Source: Aridibacter sp965216195
Lineage (GTDB): Bacteria; Acidobacteriota; Blastocatellia; Pyrinomonadales; Pyrinomonadaceae
Direction of reading: 5' to 3'
Length of the DNA stretch: 64,000 nt
NCBI GenBank assembly: GCA_965216195.1
Contig: OZ244151.1
Location: 2,976,001-3,040,000 of the forward strand
The notes below the pieces were generated by a model. The model was not told where the DNA came from. It saw only the letters and a list, made by a program, of their open reading frames with translations, and searched no databases. Below, piece after piece: positions 27,929 through 36,503 of the stretch (position 1 is its first letter; each line of letters starts with the position of its first letter). The position numbers and the translations under genes are program-made.

Positions 27929-28465
27929 ATGAATGGAAAAAGATGCCCCAGTTGCGAACTTGTAAATCTGCTTACTGCGGAAACTTGTCATCGATGCGGA
28001 AAATCTCTTTTAGATCTTCCGAAAACTCTCGAAGTTTCAGTGCCACCGGAGGAAACTTTCCAAGCGCAAGGGTTTGCTGCAAACGTCCCAAACTCAATTC
28101 CACAAGATAATGAAACGGGCCGGAAAACTCATTTCTGGTATCGTGTTTATTGCTCTTTTCTCGTGGCACTATACGTTTTTGTGGTGGTGATCGGTGCGCT
28201 CGTCGCATTTGTTGCCCCACCAGATAGAAATTCCAGCGCTGAAGAAAACTTGATCATTGGCATTATTTACATGTTGGTTGGTGCGATTTTTGCGATCGTT
28301 TTCCTTGTAGCTGTGTTCTTGCCGAGAAAACCCTATAACTGGATCGTGGGAATTGTTGCAATTGGACTAGGTATGACGAGTTGCTGCTTTTTGCCAGCCT
28401 GCATCCCCCTACTTATTTTTTGGCTGAAACCTGAAACCCAAGCATATTTCGGACGTAATAGTTAA
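27929..28465 (+). CDS. Zinc-ribbon membrane protein
   Basis: 178 residues from ATG 27929; an earlier open frame from 27842 is less likely. Residues 4-21 form a zinc ribbon, CPSCELVNLLTAETCHRCGK, with paired CxxC motifs. A Ser/Pro linker follows to about residue 70, then three hydrophobic segments (YCSFLVALYVFVVVIGALVAF, IGIIYMLVGAIFAIVFLVAVFL and WIVGIVAIGLGMTSCCFLP). The zinc ribbon plus membrane layout is common in proteins of unknown role in this phylum. It is 3 bp upstream of the next gene, suggesting a shared transcript. Function unknown. Confidence 0.7.
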   Translation: MNGKRCPSCELVNLLTAETCHRCGKSLLDLPKTLEVSVPPEETFQAQGFAANVPNSIPQDNETGRKTHFWYRVYCSFLVALYVFVVVIGALVAFVAPPDRNSSAEENLIIGIIYMLVGAIFAIVFLVAVFLPRKPYNWIVGIVAIGLGMTSCCFLPACIPLLIFWLKPETQAYFGRNS

Positions 28466-28468
28466 ACC

Positions 28469-29056
28469 ATGAAAAAAATAATCATTTTACTCAGTGTAGT
28501 TTTGTTGTCTTCGCTCTTCGTCTCGGCCCAGGAAAAGAAGCAAACGATCGCCGAAAGAGCAGGCGTAAAAGCCGTTAAATCAAAAGTTTATAAGGCAAAT
28601 CCGGACGACGTGAAATCAATTGATTCGATCATCAAAGCGACCTATGACGTAATTTCGGGCGGCGTAGGCGTAAAACGAGATTGGGACCGCTTTAATTCGC
28701 TCTTTCATCCGAGCGCACGTCTTATCCCGACCGGCAAAAACCGTCAAACCGGAGTATTCGGCGCATTTTCAATGAAGCCGGAAGGATACGTGGAGAGATC
28801 GGGAAATTTTCTTATCGCAAATGGATTTACCGAAAAAGAGATCGCGCGAAAAACTGAAGTTTACGGAAATATCGCCCACGTTTTTTCGTCATACGAAGGA
28901 ACCTTTACCCAAAATGGGGCGAAGCAGACAATTCGCGGAATCAATAGTTTTCAATTGGTAAACGATGGCAAGCGTTGGTGGGTTTTGACGATTTTCTGGC
29001 AAGGTGAATCGGAGGATAATCCGATCCCCGCAAAGTACCTAAAATCAGAAAAATAG
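28469..29056 (+). CDS. Secreted NTF2/SnoaL-like protein
   Basis: 195 residues. Signal peptide about 1-20 (IIILLSVVLLSSLFVSAQ). The mature part has the SnoaL-like alpha+beta pattern: DVISGGVGVKRDWDRFNSLFHP, then KTEVYGNIAHVFSSYEGTF and the closing strand RWWVLTIFWQGESEDNPIP. The NTF2-like fold is used by many small enzymes and binding proteins; no catalytic set is clear here. It lies 3 bp from the zinc-ribbon gene and precedes tRNA-Met. Confidence 0.75.
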   Translation: MKKIIILLSVVLLSSLFVSAQEKKQTIAERAGVKAVKSKVYKANPDDVKSIDSIIKATYDVISGGVGVKRDWDRFNSLFHPSARLIPTGKNRQTGVFGAFSMKPEGYVERSGNFLIANGFTEKEIARKTEVYGNIAHVFSSYEGTFTQNGAKQTIRGINSFQLVNDGKRWWVLTIFWQGESEDNPIPAKYLKSEK

Positions 29057-29119
29057 GGGTTCTTTAGAGGCGGAAATTAGCTTGACCTTTTCTTGCGGAA
29101 ACCTATAATCGTAGGTTAT

Positions 29120-29196
29120 GGCAGGGTAGCTCAACCGGTTAGAGCGCAGGATTCATAACCCTGAGGTTGGGAGTTCAAGTCTCCCCCCCGCCACCA
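29120..29196 (+). tRNA. tRNA-Met (CAU anticodon)
   Basis: 77-nt tRNA with encoded CCA. Cloverleaf: acceptor GGCAGGG, D-arm with GCTCAACCGGTTAGAGC, anticodon loop TTCATAA (CAT), T-arm GGGAG-TTCAAGT-CTCCC, discriminator A. Two A-C oppositions occur, at 4-69 and 31-39. The CAT anticodon could be elongator Met, initiator Met or Ile2. The acceptor starts with a G-C pair, excluding a typical initiator, and the overall pattern fits elongator tRNA-Met better than tRNA-Ile2. Confidence 0.9.
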
Positions 29197-29207
29197 TTTT
29201 TCATAGA

Positions 29208-29795
29208 ATGAAACCCAAAACCCGTCAGCTCATTAGCGAGATAAAAAGCTGTACGGTGTGTAAAGAATTTCTTCCTTTCCCTCCCAAACCAGTCTTTAGT
29301 TTTTCAGAACAATCAAAAATCGTCTTAATCGGACAAGCTCCCGGAGCAAAGGTTCACGAAAGTGGTATGCCTTGGGATGATGCAAGCGGCATGCGTTTGC
29401 GCGAATGGCTTGGAGTAACACCAGAGCAATTTTACGATCCAGATAATTTCGCTATCGTCCCGATGGGATTTTGTTATCCGGGAAAAGGAAAAAGCGGCGA
29501 CCTTCCTCCGCGCTCTGAATGTGCACCTCTTTGGATAGATCGAATTCTGAGCCTGCTGAATAACCACAAATTAAAAATTCTGATTGGCGGCTATTCTCAG
29601 AAACATTTTCTCGGAGGCAGTATGAAGCAGAATCTAACAGAAACCGTAAAGAGCTGGCGCGATTATCTTCCCGAATTTGTTGCACTTCCGCACCCATCAC
29701 CTAGAAACAATATCTGGCTAAAAAAGAACCCCTGGTTTAACGAGAGTTTGCTGCCGGAGATTCACGAATATGTGCAGAGAGTCTTGAACCAATGA
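29208..29795 (+). CDS. Uracil-DNA glycosylase family protein
   Basis: 195 residues. The UDG fold signature GQAPGAKVHESGMPWDD (residues 42-58) gives the water-activating motif region and LPHPSPRN (about 163-170) the second, His-containing motif. An N-terminal CTVCKEF pair may bind a cluster, as family 4/5 enzymes do, but only two of the usual four cysteines are clear. It removes uracil or related bases from DNA. The stop overlaps the start of the next gene by 4 bp (ATGA), so the two are co-translated. Confidence 0.85.
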   Translation: MKPKTRQLISEIKSCTVCKEFLPFPPKPVFSFSEQSKIVLIGQAPGAKVHESGMPWDDASGMRLREWLGVTPEQFYDPDNFAIVPMGFCYPGKGKSGDLPPRSECAPLWIDRILSLLNNHKLKILIGGYSQKHFLGGSMKQNLTETVKSWRDYLPEFVALPHPSPRNNIWLKKNPWFNESLLPEIHEYVQRVLNQ

Positions 29796-31273
29796 ACCTC
29801 GCAAAGAACCTTGTATCGCGTAAGTTCTTTTGGTTTGCGCTAATATATCTTGGCTTGTTGGTCTGGTCAGGTGTTTATCGCTATCTTACTCCACCCGCTG
29901 ACATCCCGAAAACCAAGACAACTGCAGAGATTCCCTCTGTAAATGGAGACAAAATTCTTGAGAACAACATACGCTTTGCCTACCGCGAAACAAATCCAAA
30001 AGGTAGCACAAGCGATATTCCGGTAATCCTCGTTCACGGAAGCCCCGGCAGCTCAGACGCCTTTGCCGGTTTGACGAAACTCCTAAAAGGCCGCCGGACG
30101 ATTTCTGTAGATTTACCCGGTTTTGGCAATTCGGAAACGGATATTCCCGATTATTCGATCAAGGCCCACGCGAAATACTTGATCGCGTTAATGGACCATC
30201 TCGAAATAAAAAAGGCTCATTTTGTCGGGTTTAGTTTGGGTGGCGGTGTGATTCTGCATCTCTATGACGATGCACCTGAACGCGTCGAATCTGTGTCGTT
30301 CGTTTCATCGATCGGCGTACAGGAATACGAACTCCTCGGAAATTATTGGGCGAATCGCGTTGTGCATACTGCTCAGCTTGGCTTCTTCTGGTTTCTTAAA
30401 GAACTCACCCCGCACTTTGGGATTTTCGACGGAATGGCTTATTCATACGCCCGAAATTTCTACGATACTGACCAACGCCCTTTGCGTAAGATTCTCGAAA
30501 CCATAGACAAGCCATTCCAAATTATTCACGGAAAAGATGATCCGCTTGTACCTGTCGAGGCAGCCCGCGAGCATGCACGACTGACTCCGCATAGCGAATA
30601 TCACGAACTGGATGAAAACCACTTTTTTGTTTTTATGCGTCCAAAAAAAATCTCGGATGTCCTGCAGGATTTTTGGAGGCGTGTAGAAAGCGCTGAGGCA
30701 AAAACTCGTGCAACGGATGACGAAAAAAGGATTGCAAAATCAAAAGAGCCGTTCAAACAGAAAATTTTCAAAGCAATGGGTGCGATCGCTCTCGTGTTTT
30801 TCATCTTGCTTGCGATTCTCGCTTTCATCAATGAGGATTTGGCGTTTGTGTTGGGAGGATTCTTTGCGGCTCAGGGCAGATTTTCACTGGCATTTGCAAT
30901 TATCGCTTTGAACATAGGGAGTCTGGCGTGTGTCATAGCGGCGCATCTCCTCGGGAAGTTTTTTGCGCAAAAAGTCTCCATAAACATCTATGGGCGTCCT
31001 ATTAAACAAGCCTTCGCAAATCGCAAGCCATTTGCATTTCATTTTCTGGACTATTTTCGTAACGGAAAAAAGCGTCAGAGCTTCGTCAGGAGCGTATTCT
31101 GGTTTTCGCTATCGGCGATTCTCTTTTCGATCCTTATTGTGACACTTTCTTATTTTGTAAGCCTTGGGCTCGCGCGGTTAAACATTATCGAGGTTCACAA
31201 TACGTGGGCGGCGGTCATGGTACTTTTTGTGTTTATCCTCTCCGGAATAATGTACAGACTCTACCAGCGGTGA
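29792..31273 (+). CDS. Alpha/beta hydrolase fused to a DedA-like membrane domain
   Basis: 493 residues. One N-terminal membrane segment (about 10-28), then an alpha/beta hydrolase domain from about 60 to 300: oxyanion-loop VHGSPGSSDAF, nucleophile GFSLGGG (Ser near 151), acid in HGKDDPLVP and His in ELDENHFF. Residues about 330-493 are membrane-embedded and contain INEDLAFVLGGFFAAQGRFSL and IAAHLLGKFF, resembling the start of DedA/VTT proteins. Such fusion is not typical of either family. The neighbour upstream is a UDG-family protein with a 4-bp overlap; the 3' end overlaps the convergent thioesterase by 13 bp. Confidence 0.75.
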   Translation: MNLAKNLVSRKFFWFALIYLGLLVWSGVYRYLTPPADIPKTKTTAEIPSVNGDKILENNIRFAYRETNPKGSTSDIPVILVHGSPGSSDAFAGLTKLLKGRRTISVDLPGFGNSETDIPDYSIKAHAKYLIALMDHLEIKKAHFVGFSLGGGVILHLYDDAPERVESVSFVSSIGVQEYELLGNYWANRVVHTAQLGFFWFLKELTPHFGIFDGMAYSYARNFYDTDQRPLRKILETIDKPFQIIHGKDDPLVPVEAAREHARLTPHSEYHELDENHFFVFMRPKKISDVLQDFWRRVESAEAKTRATDDEKRIAKSKEPFKQKIFKAMGAIALVFFILLAILAFINEDLAFVLGGFFAAQGRFSLAFAIIALNIGSLACVIAAHLLGKFFAQKVSINIYGRPIKQAFANRKPFAFHFLDYFRNGKKRQSFVRSVFWFSLSAILFSILIVTLSYFVSLGLARLNIIEVHNTWAAVMVLFVFILSGIMYRLYQR

Positions 31274-31728
31274 TATGCGGGATGTCCTTCCTTAACTGCT
31301 ACGAAAACGCCTTCACACGTAGCGCAAACCTTATCGTTTCCGATTAAAGCGGCTTCAACCATTGCGCGATCTTCCTGCGCATCTGCCACAACGGCCCGAA
31401 GCTTGATAAGCGCATCGCTTGGGGTCGGACGCAAAAGTTTCACGTTGTAACTGGCGGTAACCGTGCAATCCGGTTTGGACTTTCCATTCCTCTTCATTAG
31501 ATGGTGCGCCGCTGCCCAGTTTGAATGGCAATCAAGCAGCGTCCCTATGATTCCGCCGTTGAGCATTCCGGGAAAGGCTTCGTGATGCGATTCCGCGTGC
31601 CACTCCATAACATACTCGCCGTCCTCTTCGAAACTTCTGATTCTCAAACCTTTTTCGTTTGCCGGACCGCATCCAAAGCAGATTGATTCTGGGGCGTAGA
31701 TTTCTTGAATGGATTTTGTTTGATTCAT
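31261..31728 (-). CDS. PaaI-like thioesterase
   Basis: 155 residues from ATG 31728. The hotdog-fold core includes YAPESICFGCGPANEKGL, HHEAFPGMLNGGIIGTLLDCHSNWAA and the later TASYNVKLLRPTPSD, the pattern of PaaI/4HBT acyl-CoA thioesterases. The acidic catalytic residue is expected in the LLDCH segment. The Cys-rich start is usual for a subgroup of these proteins. It hydrolyses acyl-CoA in the cytoplasm; the natural acyl group is unknown. The 3' end overlaps the hydrolase gene by 13 bp in convergent arrangement. Confidence 0.83.
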   Translation of the reverse strand: MNQTKSIQEIYAPESICFGCGPANEKGLRIRSFEEDGEYVMEWHAESHHEAFPGMLNGGIIGTLLDCHSNWAAAHHLMKRNGKSKPDCTVTASYNVKLLRPTPSDALIKLRAVVADAQEDRAMVEAALIGNDKVCATCEGVFVAVKEGHPAYHRW

Positions 31729-31880
31729 AATTTGATGATAGTGCATTTTGCAGGCAGCCAAAACTTGTCGGCGAATTGACTCAAAAGATGATTCGCTTCG
31801 CTCACGGGTGAGTACCATCCATCGCCTTACATATCTTATTTGTGCAATTCGCGTTAATTTGCGGGCGGTCTCGTCTTATT

Positions 31881-31914
31881 GCACACTTCCTCGCGGTCGT
31901 GTTTCTGCCTGTTT
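31881..31914 (-). repeat. Dispersed repeat, CAGAAAC type
   Basis: Read on the minus strand, this 34-bp stretch starts AACAGGCAGAAACAC and ends GGAAGTGTGC, closely matching 61984-62015 and, over the GCAGAAAC core, 37407-37433. It lies between the thioesterase and cstA. An 8-bp inverted pair TGTGCAAT / ATTGCACA is nearby at 31840-31886. Confidence 0.6.
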
Positions 31915-31972
31915 AGTAAAGCTCTCCATTAATAACCATCGGGCTTCTCCTTTCTTATGCTAAAATTCGAAA

Positions 31973-33652
31973 ATGCTCACAGCTATCGCAATCGTTTTTA
32001 TTGTTTGGCTTGTATTTGGATATTTCACATACGGCGGCTGGGTCGCAAAGCAGTTTGAACTCGACGATTCCCGCGAGACGCCCGCAAACAAAGTGAATGA
32101 CGGCGAAGATTATGTGCCGACGCGTAGGTTTTATCTTTTCGGGCAGCACTTTTCGGCAATCTCTGCGGCCGGACCAATCGCCGGTCCGATCCTTGCTTGT
32201 ATGTATTTCGGCTGGCTTCCGTGTCTTTTATGGATCGCGCTTGGGGTGGTTTTAATCGGGGCGGTTCACGATTTTTCGTCGCTCGCGTCGTCCGTTCGCC
32301 ACGACGCAAAGTCTATCGCTGAAATAGCTCGTGAAAAACTCGGAACAGGTGCCGGACGTGCGATGATGACGTTTATTTGGATCGCTCTCATTTATGTAAT
32401 TGTTGCGTTTACGGATATTACAGCCGGCACTTTTGTTTCCGGTACAGACGCGCTCGAAGGAAACAAGAGTTTCAATCCGGGCGGGGCGGTCGCATTTGCG
32501 AGCATTACATATCTTGGACTTTCAATTATTCTGGGTTTGGTAGAGCGATTCCTCAAACCTCCGCTTTGGCTTTCGACAATAATTTTTGTGCCGCTTGTTT
32601 TCGCACTCGCATGGATGGGAACTGTCTTTTCCGAACTTTTTGTTTTTAGTCATCTTACATGGTCTGTAATCATTCTGATTTACTGCGTTGTCGCTTCGCT
32701 CGTTCCGGTTTGGTTCCTTCTCCAACCGCGCGGCTACTTAGGCGGCTTTGTACTCTATACCGCTTTGGCCGTTGGCGTAATCGGAATTTTCTTTGGCGGC
32801 TACGAAATTAAGCAGCCTTATTTTAACTCGTGGAATTTTGGCGGAATGACCGGAATGCTTTTCCCGTTTCTTTTCGTAACGATTGCGTGCGGCGCGTGTT
32901 CTGGCTTCCATGGGCTAGTCTGCTCCGGCACAACTTCAAAACAAATTGATAAAGAATCACACACGCGCCCGGTTGGTTATGGAGCGATGCTTGCAGAAGG
33001 TTTTGTCGCGTTTATCGCACTCGTTACGATCATGATCGTTTCAAGCGAAGCTGTGAAAGGCGTTTCGCCGGGCACGATCTATGGAAACGGAATCGGCAAT
33101 TTTCTTACTTTGATAATTGGCAAACAATATCTTCCCTTTGCAATCACCTTCGGCGCGATGGCATTTTCAACTTTCGTTTTCGATACGCTCGACGTTTGTA
33201 TGAGGCTTGGACGTTACATCGTTCAGGAGCTGCTTGGAGTCCCGGGAAGAACCGGGGCGTTTATAGGGACGGTGGCGACTGTTGCGCTTCCGGTTGTGAT
33301 TGCATTTCTTGCGACAAAAGGATCCTGGCTCGACTTTTGGGCGCTCTTTGGCGCTTCAAACCAGTTACTTGCCGCACTCACACTTCTTTCAATCACCGCC
33401 TGGCTTTATCAGGCACGCAAGCGAATCGCGTTTACGCTCCTTCCGATGCTGTTTGTTTTGGTACTTACGCTTTGGGCTTTAGGCAGTCTTGTTTACGGAA
33501 ACTTTACGGCGGCGAGTGGGTTTGATATTAAGTTTGTTAATGGGATAGCCTCTCTAACTTTGATTGGTTTGGCACTTTATCTGGTAATCGTCGCTTTGGT
33601 AAAAGTTCGAAGTGACAAGCGCAAAGATAATTTTGCAACGGCTGACGCTTAG
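31973..33652 (+). CDS. cstA: Carbon starvation protein A / peptide transporter
   Basis: 559 residues, about 15 hydrophobic segments. CstA hallmarks include HFSAISAAGPIAGPI (about 52-67), GAVHDFSSLASSVRHDAKSIA (about 94-115) and FHGLVCSGTTSKQI (about 312-325). It is shorter than E. coli CstA (701 residues) but lies within the range of other bacterial family members. CstA imports peptides or pyruvate during carbon limitation. It stands alone on the plus strand and its stop overlaps that of the convergent regulator gene by four bases. No distinct catabolite-control site was found upstream. Confidence 0.93.
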   Translation: MLTAIAIVFIVWLVFGYFTYGGWVAKQFELDDSRETPANKVNDGEDYVPTRRFYLFGQHFSAISAAGPIAGPILACMYFGWLPCLLWIALGVVLIGAVHDFSSLASSVRHDAKSIAEIAREKLGTGAGRAMMTFIWIALIYVIVAFTDITAGTFVSGTDALEGNKSFNPGGAVAFASITYLGLSIILGLVERFLKPPLWLSTIIFVPLVFALAWMGTVFSELFVFSHLTWSVIILIYCVVASLVPVWFLLQPRGYLGGFVLYTALAVGVIGIFFGGYEIKQPYFNSWNFGGMTGMLFPFLFVTIACGACSGFHGLVCSGTTSKQIDKESHTRPVGYGAMLAEGFVAFIALVTIMIVSSEAVKGVSPGTIYGNGIGNFLTLIIGKQYLPFAITFGAMAFSTFVFDTLDVCMRLGRYIVQELLGVPGRTGAFIGTVATVALPVVIAFLATKGSWLDFWALFGASNQLLAALTLLSITAWLYQARKRIAFTLLPMLFVLVLTLWALGSLVYGNFTAASGFDIKFVNGIASLTLIGLALYLVIVALVKVRSDKRKDNFATADA

Positions 33653-35922
33653 CGAAATGCCCCAGGCAATTCGTGCGCTTCTTCGTCTCTCATTTTCACA
33701 ACGCTATTAACTTCCTCTCCAATTTCATAAAACAGTTTCTTGCCGTTTTTTGATACCGTAAACTGGTAAACGCGTTTCCCTGTCCACACGTGGATTCGCT
33801 TTGGCTTTTCTTCATCAATCTTCTGCTGAAACAGCTTATCCGTTTTGCCGTCTGACTCAATGTAATAGATCGAACGACTATCGGCCGACCATTCGCTTCG
33901 GCGAAGATTTCGTCTATTATACGAACCAAATTGGTTCACAATCTCGCCGGTTTTTCTTCGGAGCACGGTAAACTTTGGAGGAACACTTAAATCCTGTGGA
34001 TCTTTATTGTTATCCGGATACAGACAAAAAATATAACCTCCGTCGGGTGAAACCTTCGCACCATAAGTTCTTTGCGTCGTTATCTGCTCGAGGTTCTTCC
34101 CTTCAAGATCCGTTTTCCAAAGAGCCCCTCGAAGTTTTGGAAATGAAGGAGCATTGAAATAGATAAACCCGTCAGGCGAAAGCGAAATCGAGGAAACATT
34201 TGCTTTTTTTGTTATCTGAACCGGGTTTTCACCGTTTCGATCAATCCGCCAGACATCAAATGCTCCGGCACGATTCGATAGAAAGAAGACATATTTTCCG
34301 TCTGGCGAAACCTTTGGCGAAAAATCGGCACTTCTATCCGAGGTAATTTGCCTCTGTTTTGAGCCGTCAAAAGTCATCGTCCAGATATCAGCATTTCCAT
34401 TTTGTGTCTTTGCAAATACAATCCTTTCATCGCTTTCCCACTCAACACCAAGATCCAAAAGCGCCTCTCCATCGGGAGTTTTGGCAATTTCCGTAGAGTT
34501 TTCAAGATCGTCGAAAGGCGCAACATGCGCGGTTGTAATACGATTCGCGTGCGTCGCGATGATGGAAGAATCACCGTTGGGTAGGCTCATTCCATTGACA
34601 CCCTTAAACCCGTTTGTGACGACCCTTCTCTCGGCCTTCGGATAAGATACAAACCATATTTCGTCGGTTAGGTTTGGCGATTTTGCACCGTAAGCGACGA
34701 GAGCTATCCCGCTGCCATCACCAAGCCACTTTGTTGATCCAATCCAAAGCCAGCTCTTATCGCTCAGAATTGTTTCTTTGCCGGTTTCGACTTCTACGAC
34801 ACCAATATCTACCTTGCTGGGCTCCTTTTCTCTTGCAATTGGAACGGCCAACTTTTTTCCATCCGGAGACCACGAAACTCCCGCGCCAGAAAATCCGCCA
34901 ACACGTTTTGCGAGAATTTCCTTCTCGTTTGATCCTTCGCGATCGGAAACAATGAGTACACTTTTCTGCTCTTTTAGTTTGTTTCTTATAAACGCCAATT
35001 TACTGCCCTCGCCTGAAACGGCAACCCTACTGTCAATATCGCGCAAAATCTCTCGCGGGGCTCCTCCCAAAATGGGAAGTTCGTACAATTTCCCGATCAC
35101 TGGCGCTTTTCCCGTTCCTCTTTCGTAAGCCGTATAAAAAAGACGGTCACTTGCGGGAGAAAATGATATGCCCGCAATTATAAGATTCGATTTCGGCAAA
35201 ACCTCAACCATATTTCCATCTTCAATCTGGCGTAAGAAAATCGCGTCGCCGCCTTCTTTTCTTTCGACAATCGCTAGATATTTCCCGTCAGGCGAAACTA
35301 CAGACTGAATCAAATCCGCACTGGAAAAAAGAGTCGTAAACTGAAACTTTTGAAATTTGGAGGAATAGCGCGTAACGGGTTTTGAGAAATACGAAAACGC
35401 AGCCAAGCCTATTGCAATGGCAGCAAAACCCGCCATCGACAAAACCAATATGAAATTTCGATTTGGGCTAGATGTTTTTTGACGGGTCGTTTGGTTGGAG
35501 GCAGACTCTAGGTCACCTCCTGACTCGTGAATTTCCTTCTGCTCGGCGACGATGTGGGTAATCGAATGTTTTTCCACAACGAGCTCTTCCTCATCGCTCG
35601 CAATCTCGGTTACATCCTCGATAAACCGATAGCCGCGCCTGGGGATTGTCGCGATGAATTCTCGATCTTTATCAAATTTACCAAGCGTTCTGCGGAGTGT
35701 ACTAATATTTTGGGCGAGGGTAGATTCCTCGACAAAGGTATTAGCCCAAACCTCGTCGAGAAGTTTGTTCTTGCTAATCACCTTGCCCTGGTTTTGCACA
35801 AGAACTCTTAGAGTTTCATAAGCCTTGGGAGTCAATGAAACTAGGTCGTCGTCTCGCCAGAGGCATTTTTGTTCTTCGTCTAATCTGAAACCCGCGAAAT
35901 CGTATAGTTTTTTGTCGCTCAT
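33649..35922 (-). CDS. Winged-helix transcription regulator with membrane helix and TolB-like propeller
   Basis: 757 residues. The N-terminal OmpR/CadC-type winged helix (about 1-100) contains KAYETLRVLVQNQGKVISKNKLLDEVW and STLRRTLGKFDKDREFIATIPRRGYRF. One membrane segment at about 155-175 (ILVLSMAGFAAIAIGLAAF) follows, then a periplasmic beta-propeller of WD40-like TolB repeats: SPDGKYLAIVERK, SPDGKKLAVPI, SPDGKYVFFLSNR and others. This one-component layout, with DNA binding inside and sensing outside, is characteristic of Acidobacteriota. An AAAGGG ribosome site precedes the ATG. Target genes are not known; the promoter region is 35923-36140. Confidence 0.9.
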   Translation of the reverse strand: MSDKKLYDFAGFRLDEEQKCLWRDDDLVSLTPKAYETLRVLVQNQGKVISKNKLLDEVWANTFVEESTLAQNISTLRRTLGKFDKDREFIATIPRRGYRFIEDVTEIASDEEELVVEKHSITHIVAEQKEIHESGGDLESASNQTTRQKTSSPNRNFILVLSMAGFAAIAIGLAAFSYFSKPVTRYSSKFQKFQFTTLFSSADLIQSVVSPDGKYLAIVERKEGGDAIFLRQIEDGNMVEVLPKSNLIIAGISFSPASDRLFYTAYERGTGKAPVIGKLYELPILGGAPREILRDIDSRVAVSGEGSKLAFIRNKLKEQKSVLIVSDREGSNEKEILAKRVGGFSGAGVSWSPDGKKLAVPIAREKEPSKVDIGVVEVETGKETILSDKSWLWIGSTKWLGDGSGIALVAYGAKSPNLTDEIWFVSYPKAERRVVTNGFKGVNGMSLPNGDSSIIATHANRITTAHVAPFDDLENSTEIAKTPDGEALLDLGVEWESDERIVFAKTQNGNADIWTMTFDGSKQRQITSDRSADFSPKVSPDGKYVFFLSNRAGAFDVWRIDRNGENPVQITKKANVSSISLSPDGFIYFNAPSFPKLRGALWKTDLEGKNLEQITTQRTYGAKVSPDGGYIFCLYPDNNKDPQDLSVPPKFTVLRRKTGEIVNQFGSYNRRNLRRSEWSADSRSIYYIESDGKTDKLFQQKIDEEKPKRIHVWTGKRVYQFTVSKNGKKLFYEIGEEVNSVVKMRDEEAHELPGAFR

Positions 35923-36140
35923 ATACCCTTTTTGGAATCTTTCAAAAAAATTTTAACTTACTTTCAAGACACTGGGCAGATTCCGTCGTAAAGTAGCCCT
36001 CAATGGGGCGAGCTATTTAAGGTGCGGGTGTTTTAAGGTCAGCAGCAACTGTACTTTTTAAGCTTTCCTCATTCTATAGCATTTGCGTTTTTAACAAAAC
36101 GTTTTTCGGCAAAAAGCTAAAGAAACTACGGTTCGCGACA

Positions 36141-36500
36141 ATGCCTAAAATTCAAACAAAAATATCGATCGAATCTTCGGAACGTTTGACAATAAAAAGG
36201 AAACGCCATTCAATCAGGGCTTGGTGCGAAAGTTGCGGACGTAGATCAATCATGACCTTGCCCTCCGAGGCCGCTTTTCTAGCTTGCCGGGATATCGATT
36301 CAATTATTCATTTGATCCACGCAAATCGCTTACACGTTCGCTATGTGGAAAAAAAGGGACTCTTTGTTTGTCTGATGTCGCTTTGTTTGGAAGCGTTTAG
36401 AGATGAAATTAAAGTTCCTCAGACGGATTTTAGCGAGAAATTTGAAGTCTTTGAATTGGGCACAGCTGACAGTAGTTACGATTTAGTTTTTAGGGAGTAA
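36141..36500 (+). CDS. Small excisionase-like HTH protein with CxxC
   Basis: 119 residues. The middle (CESCGRRSIMTLPSEAAFLA followed by RDIDSIIHLIHANRLHVRYVE) matches a set of small phylum-typical proteins that combine an early CxxC with an excisionase-like helix-turn-helix, but the usual LTxxEAA pattern is loosened to LPSEAAFLA. It is cytosolic and lies 3 bp before the TPR protein gene, so both could be in one transcript. Role unknown; a weak regulatory function is an inference from the fold only. Confidence 0.6.
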   Translation: MPKIQTKISIESSERLTIKRKRHSIRAWCESCGRRSIMTLPSEAAFLACRDIDSIIHLIHANRLHVRYVEKKGLFVCLMSLCLEAFRDEIKVPQTDFSEKFEVFELGTADSSYDLVFRE

Positions 36501-36503
36501 ATA

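Noticed and set aside
29120..29196. tRNA-Ile2 (CAU with lysidine)
   Set aside because: The arms resemble elongator tRNA-Met more closely, but this cannot be settled without an alignment.
35923..36140. Riboswitch or small RNA between the propeller regulator and the excisionase-like gene
   Set aside because: No consistent hairpin or conserved box could be seen; it appears to be a plain divergent promoter region.
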